64,000 nt of DNA, taken from the NCBI GenBank assembly GCA_029216955.1, contig JANAVB010042311.1, forward strand, positions 1 to 64,000. The letters run 5' to 3'. The stretch comes from Iris pallida (taxonomy: Eukaryota > Streptophyta > Magnoliopsida > Asparagales > Iridaceae). This document shows, one piece after another, positions 21,808 through 33,801 of this stretch. Below the pieces are notes generated by a model. It ran no database searches, was not told the DNA's origin, and saw only the letters and a list, made by a program, of their open reading frames with translations. The translations under genes were made by a program, and so were the position numbers. How positions within the stretch are numbered: the stretch's first letter is position 1; the number at the start of each line of letters is the position of its first letter.

Positions 21808-23479
21808 TTATATACGCAACTTGGATAGTACTTCATTGTTCTCTGAAGTTGCAATCCATTCAGCAGGTTTGCGTCTTTCCATTCCCGCATCAAACTGCAT
21901 ATAACAAACATAACATCAAAAATATTACTCTAAAAAGTGTAAGTTTTTGACGACATATTTTCTGACTTACATTGAGAGAACGGGAGTCCAGACTACATCC
22001 GTCTTTTATGAATATAATTACAAAAATCCCACAATCAAATAAATTGCCTTGGCGGGGAACATAAGGACGACATTTTATGGCAAAAGTTGAAAAGTTGAAC
22101 CTAGCATCTCTCAACTTCAAAATCTCTTCTTCGAGAAAGAGATCCAAATTTGAAAGCTACAATTACCAGAATATAATATGTATTAGTATACCGCGGATCT
22201 TGTACGCAATTCATAAAAATTGATGAATATGAGCTTACTATTTCGTTTATGACTGATTTGTTTTGAATCAGATCATCTGTAGATGCAAGTGTGTCCCAAA
22301 TTTCAACAGTCCTTATTTTAACCATAACTCTTGCAAGAGTATAGTGTCTAGACAAAAGAATGGGTATGTATATCTGAATCAGGATTAATTAGGTAAAACA
22401 AATTAGTAAATTTTTAGAAAATTAGGATTAATATTTAAACAGAAATATATTAATACCTCGTTACAAATGCTTAAAGATCCCATATAATCCTGGAAATATT
22501 TGTGCTTCTTCCATATTTTATGAAGCTGTTTGTCAGATGGAGGTAACCTTGCTCTCTACATACACATCAATTAATACATTACGAAGGACAAACAAACGAA
22601 AAAATTGTTAATGCATAATCATTGAAGAATAAAATGCTCACTCACCGTTAACCTTATTAATAAATACCATACATTAGCTTTATTGAAAGTTCTTTTCCGT
22701 TCCTCCGCGGTGAGAAGAGCAGAGACAAGGGTTACAATCTGAATATCTCATTAAAAATGTCAGCGATGGAATCGAAGTAAACATAGATGGCATCTGAGAA
22801 GAAATATACTATATACATACCCCATCTTTAAATCTCGTTTCTGGAGCTAAGGACTTCATCTTATCCCAAGACACAGAAATTTTGTTGCAAGATGATATTA
22901 TTTCACTAAGAAAAGAAACGAATAAATTAGGACAAAAAACTGTTGGAATTAAATCAAAACTCATATTACTTACTCGGCAGGTCTATCATCCGTAAAAATA
23001 TAATCGTAATAACTCGAATAAATACTAGTACACTTGCTAGGCTTCGAGGTTGAAGTTCTTGTTAAACTTTTCAAAGGTGTGACCGGATTTAAATTTTCAT
23101 GCATTCTTTTCAAAGAACTGCTAAAGTTAATTTCTTCTGTAGGACACAATGCGAGAATTTTGTCCATTGCTTTATTATGATTCTTTAGCAGCACGTCCTC
23201 CTCATCGGAAGATTCAACGAAAACCTCCTCCACATTATTAAATACTCCAAATGAAGATGTCTTCTTCAAAGCTGAAGATTCTTCCATCTTATCCAAACGC
23301 CGAGATATATTCATTTGTTCAATTTCGATTGAACCAAGCTTAGAATTAATTGAAACAAGTTGAGCTGAAATCATCGACAGTTGTTCTTCAAACATGCGCA
23401 TCATACGCGGAATGAAGGTTTCATTTAGAGCTGGCAACCAATCTTCTACGTCTTCTACATGTCCCATACGAGTAGACAT
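21808..23479 (-). CDS. Intact seven-exon Ulp1-like cysteine protease (C48 family)
   Basis: Reading the minus strand with GT...AG introns gives exons 23479-22974, 22905-22821, 22738-22646, 22555-22457, 22373-22239, 22156-21971 and 21894-21808: 1191 nt, 396 residues, one frame, no stop. The split codon between exons 1 and 2 is Asp; the other junctions fall between codons. Residues 1-130 are charged and coiled-coil-like (MEEQLSMISAQLV-type heptads, acidic ESSDEED). The C-terminal domain shows the C48 catalytic set: His271 (RHYTLA), Asp288 (EIWDTL), Gln342 and Cys348 (PRQGNLFDCGIF), with Ulp1-like spacing (17 and 6 residues). Known role: cleaving SUMO-type modifiers; homologues travel on plant MULEs. 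Ulp1 catalytic domains are usually about 200 residues, matching residues 190-396. The start ATG is the first after the leader exon candidates; an upstream exon cannot be excluded. It could be expressed. Confidence 0.75.
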
Positions 23480-24330
23480 CTTTCTTCAGTACTACAAAAT
23501 GAAATAAGAAAACTATTCTATGTATTTCAGAATAAATAATAGTTGAAACAAGAAAACTATTGTACATATAGCAAGAGAAAAGTACAAAATGTGAGGAAGA
23601 TGGAATGACAAATAAATTTCAAGACTAGCAAAGAATCTACTAGCCTTTTGAAGGGTTATCATAAAAAAATTGAAGAGGGCTCGAGGAAGATTCTACTAGC
23701 CGTTTGAAAAGTACAAAGGTTATCATGATTAACAATTTGAGGAACTCTATAAGAGGTTTAATTCTGCTGGTACTCCTCGTTGTTCGAGGAGGGCTCGACT
23801 AAGTCCGCCGTAAACCGGAACTTCTTCTTCTTTCCTTCTTCATCTCCGTTTCTCCTTCCACCACCTCCGCCATGGCCTGTAGCTTTTTAACCAAAATATT
23901 AAATTATTAGATGAAACAAAAAAAACAAATTGTGGAAAGATTACTAAATTAAAATTAAACAGAACATATATTCATAGAAAACATGAGATTAAAGATGAAA
24001 ATATTACAGAAGCAACACCATAATTTTACAACAACTAAGCAGACTCTGCTAAGCAATAACTAAAATTAGGGATTGTGTCCTCCTTTGATTTAATTTACAC
24101 AAAGAAGAGATTTGAGAGGACGAGCTTTTATCGGCTTTTTACCCCTCTTCTTCCTCTGAATTCTTCCCTAACTATTATCCACATTGGCTACAGGAAATTC
24201 GTCCATGTCGTCGTCGGTGTCATCATCTAGATCACCAGTAGCATTAGTGTCGTCGTCTATATCGCCTACAGACCTGGACACACTGTGTCCTTCCTTTTCG
24301 GCCGATACGCAATTATTGTTATATATACGT
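23480..24330 (-). other. 5' region of the intact Ulp1-like gene with possible upstream exons
   Basis: Two minus-strand pieces look protein-like: an acidic Asp-rich frame at about 24306-24169 (DIDDDTNATGDLDDDTDDDMD) and a short frame 23874-23800 starting MAEVVEGETEMKKERRR. Neither joins the main ORF without guessing splice sites. The first could be the end of another gene or transposon ORF. The rest is AT-rich. Confidence 0.35.
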
Positions 24331-24588
24331 AGTTGCACAAAATATTAAATTACATGGACGAAAGAAAAAGTAAATATTAGTTAATTTAGGGTGTTCATTG
24401 AATAAATTGTATTGAAGATTGACCTGCTATAGCAAGTTAACAAGAGGTCAAAAGTCAAAAATAGTATTAAATGATGTCTTCTATATTATTTAATTTGAAT
24501 TTAATCTGAACCAATGGATGAACATCCAACGGTTCAGATTTGGGATATATCGATACATCCCAGAAGGGTGGATGTATTGTAGAATTTT

Positions 24589-25061
<473 letters not shown>

Positions 25062-25782
25062 TGTAACACCCATGAATTTTGAATTTTTTATTTAATTGAT
25101 TAAATAGTCATTTTTTGAATTTATAAATATTTTAATTTAATAGTTATTAATATAAATGGCCTTAGTCACGGTTAAGTTTTGAAGTGCAAGATGACTAGGA
25201 ATCAAGGCATAGAGAGTGTAGTCATATGCTTTGACTAGTATAATAGCCATGCAAGGGAAGGCCTAGCCATAGTAGTGTCCCTGCTAGAAAACCAGTTAAA
25301 GTTGTGACTTGACCTCTATAAATAATTTATTTAGTTATTTTTTAAGTTTATAACTTTTAGGAGACCCGGTTGTACCAACTTAGCCCGGAATTGATCCGAA
25401 CACAACCTAAGCCCATCTAGGCTTGTAGTGCGTCCAGAGGCGTCCATGTAGATATATATTTTAGATATATTTTTTAAGTTATTTTATGGTCAAAATAAAT
25501 ATATTTTCCTAAGTAATTGATATATATATGTATTATAGATATCAATATTATTTGGTATTCAAGTGATATTTACTTAAAAATAGGATTAATATTTTTCTTA
25601 GATATTCTTGTACATTTTAGGAAGTTGTAGGCTATATATATACTTGTATGTGCATCTAATAAATAAATGCGTATATATGAGTTTATTATTAATTATGAAG
25701 TTTGGTAAATATTGCTATAATAGTAATATTTTATTAGGAAATATGATAGCAATTGCTAAAAATATTTTTTTAATTCTGTTGG

Positions 25783-25861
<79 letters not shown>

Positions 25862-26120
25862 TATATATTAGAAAAAAAAGATAACTCAATATCTCACGAG
25901 ATAAAGAACCCTTCCCAAACCTGACCAACAACAAACCCAACAGCCCAAAATTCCCCCTGTCCTGTATATATAACGAGAGAGAAATGGCGGGGAGTTGAAA
26001 AACCCTAACCCTACCCCGACCTAAACCATAGAGCTCGGTCGTGCCTTCGCGCGACCACCTCAACCACCTGCGCGCTGCTGGAGCACCGTCGGCGGCCGAC
26101 CAAACCCGACCAACAGCAGA
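25062..26120 (+). mobile_element. Truncated Ty3/gypsy-type LTR (chromovirus-like)
   Basis: Starts TGTAACACCC, a common opening of chromovirus LTRs. It runs through AT-rich U3 and a (TA)n tract to a TATATATAAC word near 25965 and a GC-rich end, where the L2 LTR cuts in at 26121. No CA end or TSD partner was found, so the LTR is incomplete and the clade is tentative. Confidence 0.5.
25788..25869. repeat. (TA)n microsatellite, about 80 bp
   Basis: TA dinucleotide run with an AAA interruption near 25855, inside the truncated LTR. Confidence 0.95.
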
Positions 26121-26419
26121 TATAGAAGCATAAAAATTTGTAAAGTGCATCGACGTAGAGCTAAGAAAAGGATTATAGCGCCCGACAAACTGGCACAGTA
26201 AAAACGGACAAAGCTCAGGCGCACAAGAAAATACACAGTATTGAAAGGCGTAGTAAAGACAGACAAAGCTTAGGCGCATAAGAAAGTACACAATTTTGAA
26301 AATGATAGCGAAGAAAATCTTTTATTGATAGTCATGATAACAATACAGAGGAAGTCTATTACAAATTTTTCTCAGTGATAACCATGAGTACATAAAAACT
26401 ATCTACCTACTATATATAC

Positions 26420-26590
26420 AATGTACGCCAAAAAAGTGCCTTTTCTCGATGCTGACCTACGCCAAGAAAATTGCCATTTCTCGATGCCCACCTATGGCAA
26501 GAAAAGTGCCTTTTCACGGTGTAGTCGTACGCTAAGAAAAACACATTTTTTTGGTAGTCCTGCGCCAAGAAAAGTGCCTTTTCTCGATGC
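26420..26590. repeat. About 33-45 bp minisatellite in LTR L2
   Basis: Four to five units around ACGCCAAGAAAAGTGCCTTT followed by TCTCGATGC. It lies 300 bp into the LTR, a place comparable to the 27 bp repeat in L1. Confidence 0.8.
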
Positions 26591-26893
26591 AACCCCTAGA
26601 CATTGGTCGAATGGGGTTTGGAATGACAGTCAATCCAAAACCCATATCCGGCATCTTGACGCTTGAAGCAGAAAGATTTTGTTTGGGTTCGAGCTTCTCT
26701 AACAAACGTTTACGTGCATACCAGTTCTCTGAGAGAGTTCTTCATCAAAACTACGACTTCTTTGAACGAGAAGATCGACAACCTGTCGACTTATATTCCA
26801 AAGGGGAGGCTCATAGCCATTCGAGACTAAGTCAGGGTCGAACATTAAGTTGGGTGCAAAGAGGAAATGAGCGAAGACGTCCTTAAAATCTGC

Positions 26894-26901
26894 TATTTAT
26901 A
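26894..26901 (-). promoter_or_regulatory. Antisense TATA box within LTR L2
   Basis: Minus strand gTCTATAAATAgcag. Together with the antisense TATA box in L1 (9353-9360) it suggests an antisense promoter in the U3 of this LTR family. No product is assigned. Confidence 0.4.
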
Positions 26902-27404
26902 GACAGCAGCGTAGCCCAGCTCATACGCCAAGTGGCAATCAGTCAAAGAGATTAATATGATGAATCTCATATTAATGCCAATGAACCAGTCGCCCCTGAA
27001 ATTAATGTGATGAATCTTACATTAATGGCAGTAAACTTGCTACCTCGATATTATTCTAAGTCAGTATTTCGAGTCCTGCGCCACATGCATCGGCTACACT
27101 TAATGAGAAGTTGACTATATTCGATGCACTAAACGTCACAACGCTGTAGGGGGGGCCACTACGCCAACAAGGCTACTATGCCCTAATAAAGACTGTGCTA
27201 TTGAAATGGCTATGCCATCTAAACGGCTACACTCTCGAAATGGCTACACCATTTAAAGCATCTACACTTAGACTTCCTTTCAACCAAGGAGGATTTAATG
27301 CAGTCTGACGGCAAGTTTGAATTCCAAGACAAACGCTTTTAGCAGAGTGCAGCACGCTTCAACTCTCGTACAGATGAAGACAACACAGGAATTAAGAAGA
27401 CATT

Positions 27405-28449
27405 TATAAGAAAGAGATGTACAGCGCGATACTCTAGAAGGGGTGAATAGAGTAGGCATCGAAAAATTAGCTATTTAAAAATAGTTAGCAACAAGATCAT
27501 AGAAGTATATTTACAGATATATAAATAAAAATAGAGAGCAGAGAGAAAACGCAAACACGAGGATGTATACTGGTTTTTCTTTTGTGGGGACTAGTCCAGT
27601 CAGAAGAACTCCAGCTTCTAGTTGAAATCTACTTTGGAAAAACATCACGAGTTTTCTTACAAAGTTCTTACAACTTCTATAAAGCGAGCTTTGATCCAAA
27701 TTACTCAACCAACTTCAATTATGAAGTGTCTTTCTTCAATCAAGCCTCTAATTACAATCACTCTGAACTTCTAGACTATACCGTACTAGCAAATCGACTA
27801 GAGGATTGCAACTGGCTTGGGATTTGAAAATGAAAGCTTAGAATACTTTGGAATAGTAGGCTTAGAGAGAATAGAAGAGAGAATGATTGGCGTATTGAAA
27901 TGGTAGAAATTCTTCTCTATTTATAGTTTTTCCAAAGGGAGAATTCGAACAGAATTCAGACAGAATTTGGGTAGAATTCTTTGAGAGAATCTCGACAAAT
28001 AGTTGTTGCATCCATAACTGAGGGAGACTAGGTTCAAAAATCCAACGTTCTACTAACCAAACTCGGGATGAACTTGGGATGAACTTGGGACAAATTCTGT
28101 TGGTCCAGAGTTGATTTGGTTAGGGTTTTACAAATCGAGTTTTGGGCCTTTTGAAATGTCGAGCAATTAAGAGCTTTTATAAATGGGCTTATTTTCAAAA
28201 CAAAGGGATATTTTGAAATCATTTTGGGGTAGCCTATTGCCAGTACGACTCGGTGTACATTATATTTCTAGACATAATAAATTATAAAAATTGCATTGAT
28301 AATAGAAATACAGACTCATATGGCAAAACGACTTCATTTCTTGAAGGGTTGTAGCAGCAATTCTCAGCAGTCGTCCAAGTAGCCCTTATATTGAGACAGG
28401 GTTAGATCAATTATTAAAATTAGGTTTGACTATGACCAATGGGCTAACA
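27405..28449 (-). repeat. 3' LTR of the SIRE-like element
   Basis: On the minus strand it runs from TGTTAGCCCATTGG (28449) to CTTTCTTATA (27405), where the usual CA end has mutated to TA. It is collinear with 38597-39609, differing by many substitutions and small indels. Confidence 0.9.
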
Positions 28450-29039
28450 ATCTTCCCATTTTGATAATTGACGAACCTTGACCGATATAATATCTCGATC
28501 TTAATTTGAAAGGAAAAAAAAATCAAAATTTGTAAGGTACTGTTCTGAACTTGTATGGTAGGTACTGTGGTAGGTACTGTCTTCTCTTAAAAAAATTCTT
28601 GTGTCCTGTAAAAGATGTCAGATCCATTTTCTGTCCCGCTGTCACTTAGCAAAATAATTGCAAAGAGAGAAGCTCCCCCACAATTCGTACTTTAAAAAAT
28701 GAACATTGAAGAAATACAAAAAATATATAAATAATAACATATATTTCACAGGCAGTTCTATGAAGGAAGCATAAACTAAGATAAGTAACGCTACGCATAG
28801 AATGAGAAGTGCATACTAAGAATAAAAGAGAACAATACATTGAAATAGAAAATGCATACTAATAGGACTTTAAAATACATCAACTCAGCAAAACAGTCTC
28901 AGTCGTGGCAATAATATAATTGAAAGATAAATTACTATCTTGGAATGTAAGAGCATTTCTATGCATACATAGACAAAAGTAGAGTCTAATCAGATACCAT
29001 CTAGACAAAGTACAATAATGTCTAGATCAAAATCCTCAG
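28450..29039. other. 3' untranslated part of the SIRE-like element
   Basis: No protein-like frame. It contains the polypurine tract next to the LTR (28450-28470) and a short direct repeat GGTAGGTACTG (28555-28580). Confidence 0.5.
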
Positions 29040-30327
29040 CAACTAGACAGAGTCATCATCGTCATCGCGATCAACATCGCCACCATGTCCAGAAGGACTA
29101 GCTCTAGAAGTGCCAGCTTCATGAGAACGGTATGGAGTAGCACTAGAACCATGGTACCAGTTATAAGCATTATTGGGCTCAAAGAAGTGATGAACCCCCT
29201 CATCCTCATAGCGGTAGCCAAAAATAGTGGGATCTTGTGCAAGAGAATCGGTATACTGACCAGCCTGGGCGAAATGCAGATCCGCAAAGGAGTTTGCCAG
29301 GATCTAAAACTAACTAGCACCTCAGAAATGGCATTCCCTCAATGTGTCAGTAACAAAAGCTTGCAAAGAGTTGTGCTCATCCAGTTTAGCACGCCGCATA
29401 TCAAATAAATGCTGGTGGATACCCTCAAAAGTCGTAAGGTAATCCTGAGGAGGTGGAGGTAGTACAGTAAGAGGAGCAGGAGGAACAACTACGCTACGTC
29501 GAGAGAGCTAAAGATACTTTGGCTCAAAGTCACAAGCACAAGGGGATAAGTCAATGTTAAAGTGATGAAAGATAATCGAAAGAATCATCGCGTAAACAAG
29601 GTTCCTGTGTCTTTCGCAACAATAACCCATCATCTGAATAATCGTCTTGGGGACAAAAAAGGAATCCCTTTACGAATATGATACAAACCAGACATTTCAA
29701 GGGTGGTCACATCGTCCTTGGAAGTGGATTTGGGCAAGATAATGGAATAGACGATGCGATGGAATTCATAGAAAAATAAGTTCAAATATGCAGCTTTGAA
29801 CTTTTCAAAATGAACTTGATTAGGAGAACAAAGTTCATTCTTGAAACTGTTTAAGGTCGTATCTCTGGGAAATTCAAATTCAGTGATATCGTCTAGAGGA
29901 GCACCTTCATTTGGAATGTTAAGGATTTTCGCTAGGTCGGCATCATTGAATTGAATATCAATTCCAGCAACACGGCTATTAATAGTGAAACTGTTAAGGG
30001 TGAAATTATAGTAAAATAACCGAATATCATTAGTTGCAATAGAAAAATAAGTGAGTGACAAGATAGTATAATCCTAATGCTTCAAAGTTGGTCTTGTGGG
30101 ACAGAAAGATTGTCTACTTGATCGGTGCGCCAGGTTATATGTTGCGAAATGAGAAATCTATATAACATAATAAGGATTGTTCAAGAGTTTCGAAGAAATA
30201 CTCAATGAATGCCCCGTCGTCCGATTGGATGGGAGAAAAGAGCGATCCTTAGATAGGATCCGAAGAGGAAGCTTCTTTGCTAGCCGTCGTCTTCTTTCTC
30301 TTGAAGGGGTTGTTGATTCTAGGCATA
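29040..30327 (-). pseudogene. Extra (env-position) ORF of the SIRE-like element
   Basis: Start MPRINNPFKRKK at 30327; an early TAA near 30250 and others follow. The best-preserved block, 30061-29630, reads as the 'putative plant transposon protein' type domain (NSRVAGIDIQFNDADLAKIL; HRIVYSIILPKSTS...GLYHI). Downstream, after frame changes, comes a tail ending in DVDRDDDDDSV and a stop near 29042. SIRE elements carry such an ORF in the envelope position; its function is unknown and I see no signal peptide or transmembrane segment. Confidence 0.6.
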
Positions 30328-31253
30328 ATTTCTCAAAAGTATAGAAATCTAAGAAATTGAAATCGAGAGAATAAGGAAATTATACCTTCTGAGAATTGAG
30401 TATGTGGAAGAGAACGAGATTTCACGCACGAATCCAAAATTTAGATGGAAAACTCTAAAGGATTTGAGAGAAGTCAAAGTTGAAAAAAAATCTAGGGTTT
30501 TGGAGCTCGTCCGCGGCTGCTGCTCTATTTGGAAGGAGGAGGATGGTGAATAGAAGGGGCCACATTCAAATCTGATTTAAAAACACCCGACACCAACAGA
30601 ACTCGGGCCGAACTCGGGCCAAATTCGGTGTGGGTTCGCCTGGGGTTCTGTTGAGGTATTTTTGTATCGAAATAAAATAAAATGCCACTTTGTATTCATC
30701 AATCCTTTTCAATTATTTAATTCAAAGTTTAGTTATTTTAAATTTCAATTAATATAATTAATATTATTTTATGAATTACTTTTTGTTACACAGTGACTGT
30801 CTCAGATTAGCTGTAGGGGTACTATCCCACATAACGGAGGTTCACAGGGAAACGCTTAAGTACCATTTTGCTTCGACCTTAGTCGTGGTGATAGACAGAC
30901 CCTTTGTAGGCTTGTCTCGAAAATATTTTTTGTATATTGAAGAATGATTAATAAAACAAAATTAATTAATATTATTGACATCTAAAATTCTTAATTCTCA
31001 ACATAAATAATTAAAACGATCTTCCGCTAATGGTTTTGTAAAGATGTCAGCCAATTGGTTCTCTGTGTTTACATATTCAAGGTTTTATATCTCCATTTGT
31101 TTGATGGTCTCTAAGAAAATAATGTCGAACCTCAATATGCTTAGTGCGAAAATGACATACAGGATTCTTAGTCAAATTAATAGTACTAATATTGTCACAT
31201 AAAATGGGTATGTGTGAATACTGCAAACCAAAGTCTTCTAAGGTTTGCTTCAT
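30328..31253. other. Spacer between RNase H and the extra ORF of the SIRE-like element
   Basis: AT-rich, no coding signal. It includes the 5' flank of the extra ORF and, at 31000-31250, decayed RNase H/C-terminal pol sequence on the minus strand. Confidence 0.5.
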
Positions 31254-32480
31254 CTACAAAATTTGTGCACAACAATGTCCTGCGACGATATACTCAGCCT
31301 CAGTAGTTGATAATACGACAGAATTTTGTTTCTTGCTAAACCATGAGACTAGAGCCTTACCAAGGAAATGACACATGCCACCAGTACTTTTTCTATCTAC
31401 TTTGCATCCAGCAAAATCAGCATCCGAGTAACCGCTTAGGTCAAAGGATGTGGTTTTGGGATAACATAAGCCGACAGAAGCAGTGCCTTTAAGGTATCGA
31501 AAGATACGCTTAACTGCACACAAGTGTGATTCCTTAGGGTTAGCTTGAAAACGTGTACACAAGAAAACACTAAACATTATATCAGGACGACTAGCAGTTA
31601 AATAAAGTAAACTACTAATCATGCCTCGATACTTACGTATGTCGATCGGTTTGCCTTGCTCATCAATATCAAGTTTCGTTGAAGTTGCCATTGGAGTGAC
31701 AAGAGGTTTGACGATTTCCAGATCAAACTTCTTTAGTAGATCTTTTGTGCACTTGGCTTGATTATTGAACGTCCCATTGTTAGTTTGTTTGATTTGCAGT
31801 CCAAGGAAGAATTTGAGTTCTCCCATCATGCTCATCTCAAACTCATTCTGCATACATCTTGAAAATTCTTGACAAAGAGACTCATCAGTAGATCCAAAGA
31901 TAATATCGTCAACATAAATCTGAATTAAAAGAAGATTTTCTTAGAAAGATTTTATAAACAGTGTAGTATCAACCTTGTGTTTTGAAAAACCGTTTTCAAG
32001 TAGAAAAGAGCTTAAGCGATCGCACAAAGCATGAGGGGCTTGTTTCAGACCGTATAAGGCTTTCTTCAACTTGAAAACATAATCAGGGTTTTTAAAATCA
32101 GTAAATCTTGGAGGTTGAGCAACATAAACTTCTTTTATAAACCGTTAAGAGAAGCACTTTTAACGTCCATTTGAAAAAGTTTAAAATTATGAAAACATGC
32201 AAATGCACATAACGTGCGAATGGACTCTAATCTCACAACTGGGGCATAGGTCTCATTATAGTCGATACCTTCCCCTTGGTTGTATCCTTAAGCTATGAGT
32301 CAGGCCTTGTTACGAGTGACTAAATCATTCTCATTGAGTTTATTTCGGAATAACTAGCGGGTGCCAATGATCGGATGATCAATAGGCTTGTGAACAAGTT
32401 CCTAAACTTGATTCTGTTCAAATTGGTTTAATTCCTCTTACATAGCATCTAACCAAAAATTATCGCTACATGCCTCTTCA
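31254..32480 (-). pseudogene. SIRE-like copia reverse transcriptase and RNase H
   Basis: Minus strand, interrupted. The RT active site IYVDDIIFGS is at about 31925-31895. Downstream, 31853-31254 reads continuously through QNEFEMSMMGELKFFLGLQI, YLTASRPDIMFSV, and the RNase H words DADFAGCKVDRKSTGG and STTEAEYIVAGHCC. Stops and small frameshifts lie between 32480 and 31860. Product would copy the element RNA into DNA; this copy cannot. Confidence 0.85.
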
Positions 32481-32640
32481 ATATTTTTGGGTTCTAGCTG
32501 TGAAATAAATGCAACACAGGAAACTATATCTCTGTTAGAGGAACGAATACTTACACCCCTGGTAATCTCACCTATTACCAATTCCTTGGTATGGTCATCC
32601 ATAAACTTTATTTTTTTGGAAGACTCTCAAGATAGCTGGT

Positions 32641-33480
32641 TCAGGCTTCTGGTTCTGTACGTGCTCTGCTTGGTGGTTCTGCAGATGTTGTGCTTGGAGG
32701 TTCTGCAGGTGCTGTACTTGGTGTACTGATGTCTTCATCATCATCGTCGATCATTTGTTGGTCTAGTTCGTCAAAAGTGACATTCATTGACTCTTCGATA
32801 ATAATGGTCCTTTTGTTGTAGACTCGGTACCTTTTGCTTTTGGCCGCATAACCTATACCTTCAATAGCCTTTTCATCAAACTTTCCCAAATTATCTTTAG
32901 GGTTTAGAATGAAATATTTGCAACCAAAGATTTTGAAATAAGAAATTGAGGGTGCTCTATCAAACCATAACTCATAGGAAGTCTTCTTCGATTTAGGTCG
33001 AATTAGAACCCTATTGAGAACATACGAAGCTATATTGAGAGCTTCAGCCAAAAAGTATTTAGGTAGTCTAAACTAGTTTAACATTACTCTAGCCATTTTA
33101 GATAGAGTCCTGTTCTTACGTTCCATACCTCGATTTTGTTGTGGAGTCCTAGGGTAGGAGAACTCATGCAGATAACCGTGTGTGTCATAAAATTAGTCAA
33201 ACTCTGCATTCTCAAATTAGTCGCCATGTTCACTTCTAATACGAGTGATCATGAATCCTTTCTCATTTTGAACTTTCTAGTAAAAGAAGACGAATGCAGA
33301 TAATGCACCATTTTTACGTGCAAGAAAATATACCCACGTGTATCTAGAGAAATCATCTACTATTACGAAAGCATATAACTTACCACCTAGGTTAGCAATT
33401 CTACTAGGCCCAAATAAATCCATATGCATTAATTGTAGAGGTCTAGTGGTGCTTATAGCATTCTTCGACTTAAATGTGGA
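32641..33480 (-). pseudogene. SIRE-like copia integrase
   Basis: The C-terminal half (33051-32641) is open: MAEALNIASYVLNRV, TSYELWFDRAPSISYFKIFGC, then YRVYNKRTIIIEESMNVTFDE, the standard end of copia integrase before RT, followed by an acidic, Pro/Ser-rich linker with a repeated PPSTT/PPSRA motif. The catalytic core (33480-33060) is present only as frameshifted pieces. Confidence 0.8.
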
Positions 33481-33798
33481 TCAGATAGCTTTTTTCTTTT
33501 CACATCCACGACATACCGTATCCTTCTTGAAGGTGATGTCCGGTAAGCCTCGTACCAATTTCTTCGTAGATAGTCTTGAAATTGTGTCCATATTTGCATG
33601 ATCGAGTCTCATATGCCATAGTTGACTCTCATCATTTTTGGCGATTAAGCATCTACCTGCTTTGTTAGCATCTTCCAACAAATAGAAAACATATATATTG
33701 TCTTCCCTAATACCATTAAAGATTGTACTACCAGTTGAGCTATTAACTATAGTACATTTGTCTTTGACAAAGTTAATACCATAACCATGGTTAGCTAA
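33481..33798 (-). pseudogene. SIRE-like copia pre-integrase (zinc-binding) region
   Basis: LWHMRLDHANMDTI followed by CRGCEKKKAI gives the His/Cys arrangement of the gag-pre-integrase domain. The frame is cut upstream by CACTA-2 at 33801 and resumes at 36454 on the other side. Confidence 0.8.
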
Positions 33799-33801
33799 AT
33801 G

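Larger units (their letters stand above)
26121..27404 (+). mobile_element. LTR L2, segment 1 of 3
   Basis: Begins TATAGAAGCATAAAAATTT, aligning with the LTR L1 start TGTAGAAGCATGGAATTTT. It shares the following GGCACAG and T-rich blocks. It is interrupted after ACATT (27400-27404) by the SIRE-like copia, whose right TSD ACATT restarts L2 at 39610. The three L2 segments add up to about 2.13 kb, against 2.16 kb for L1. Confidence 0.75.

Noticed and set aside
25995..26020. AACCCTAACCCTACCCC resembling plant telomere repeat
   Set aside because: Fewer than three imperfect units inside an LTR leader; not a telomeric array.
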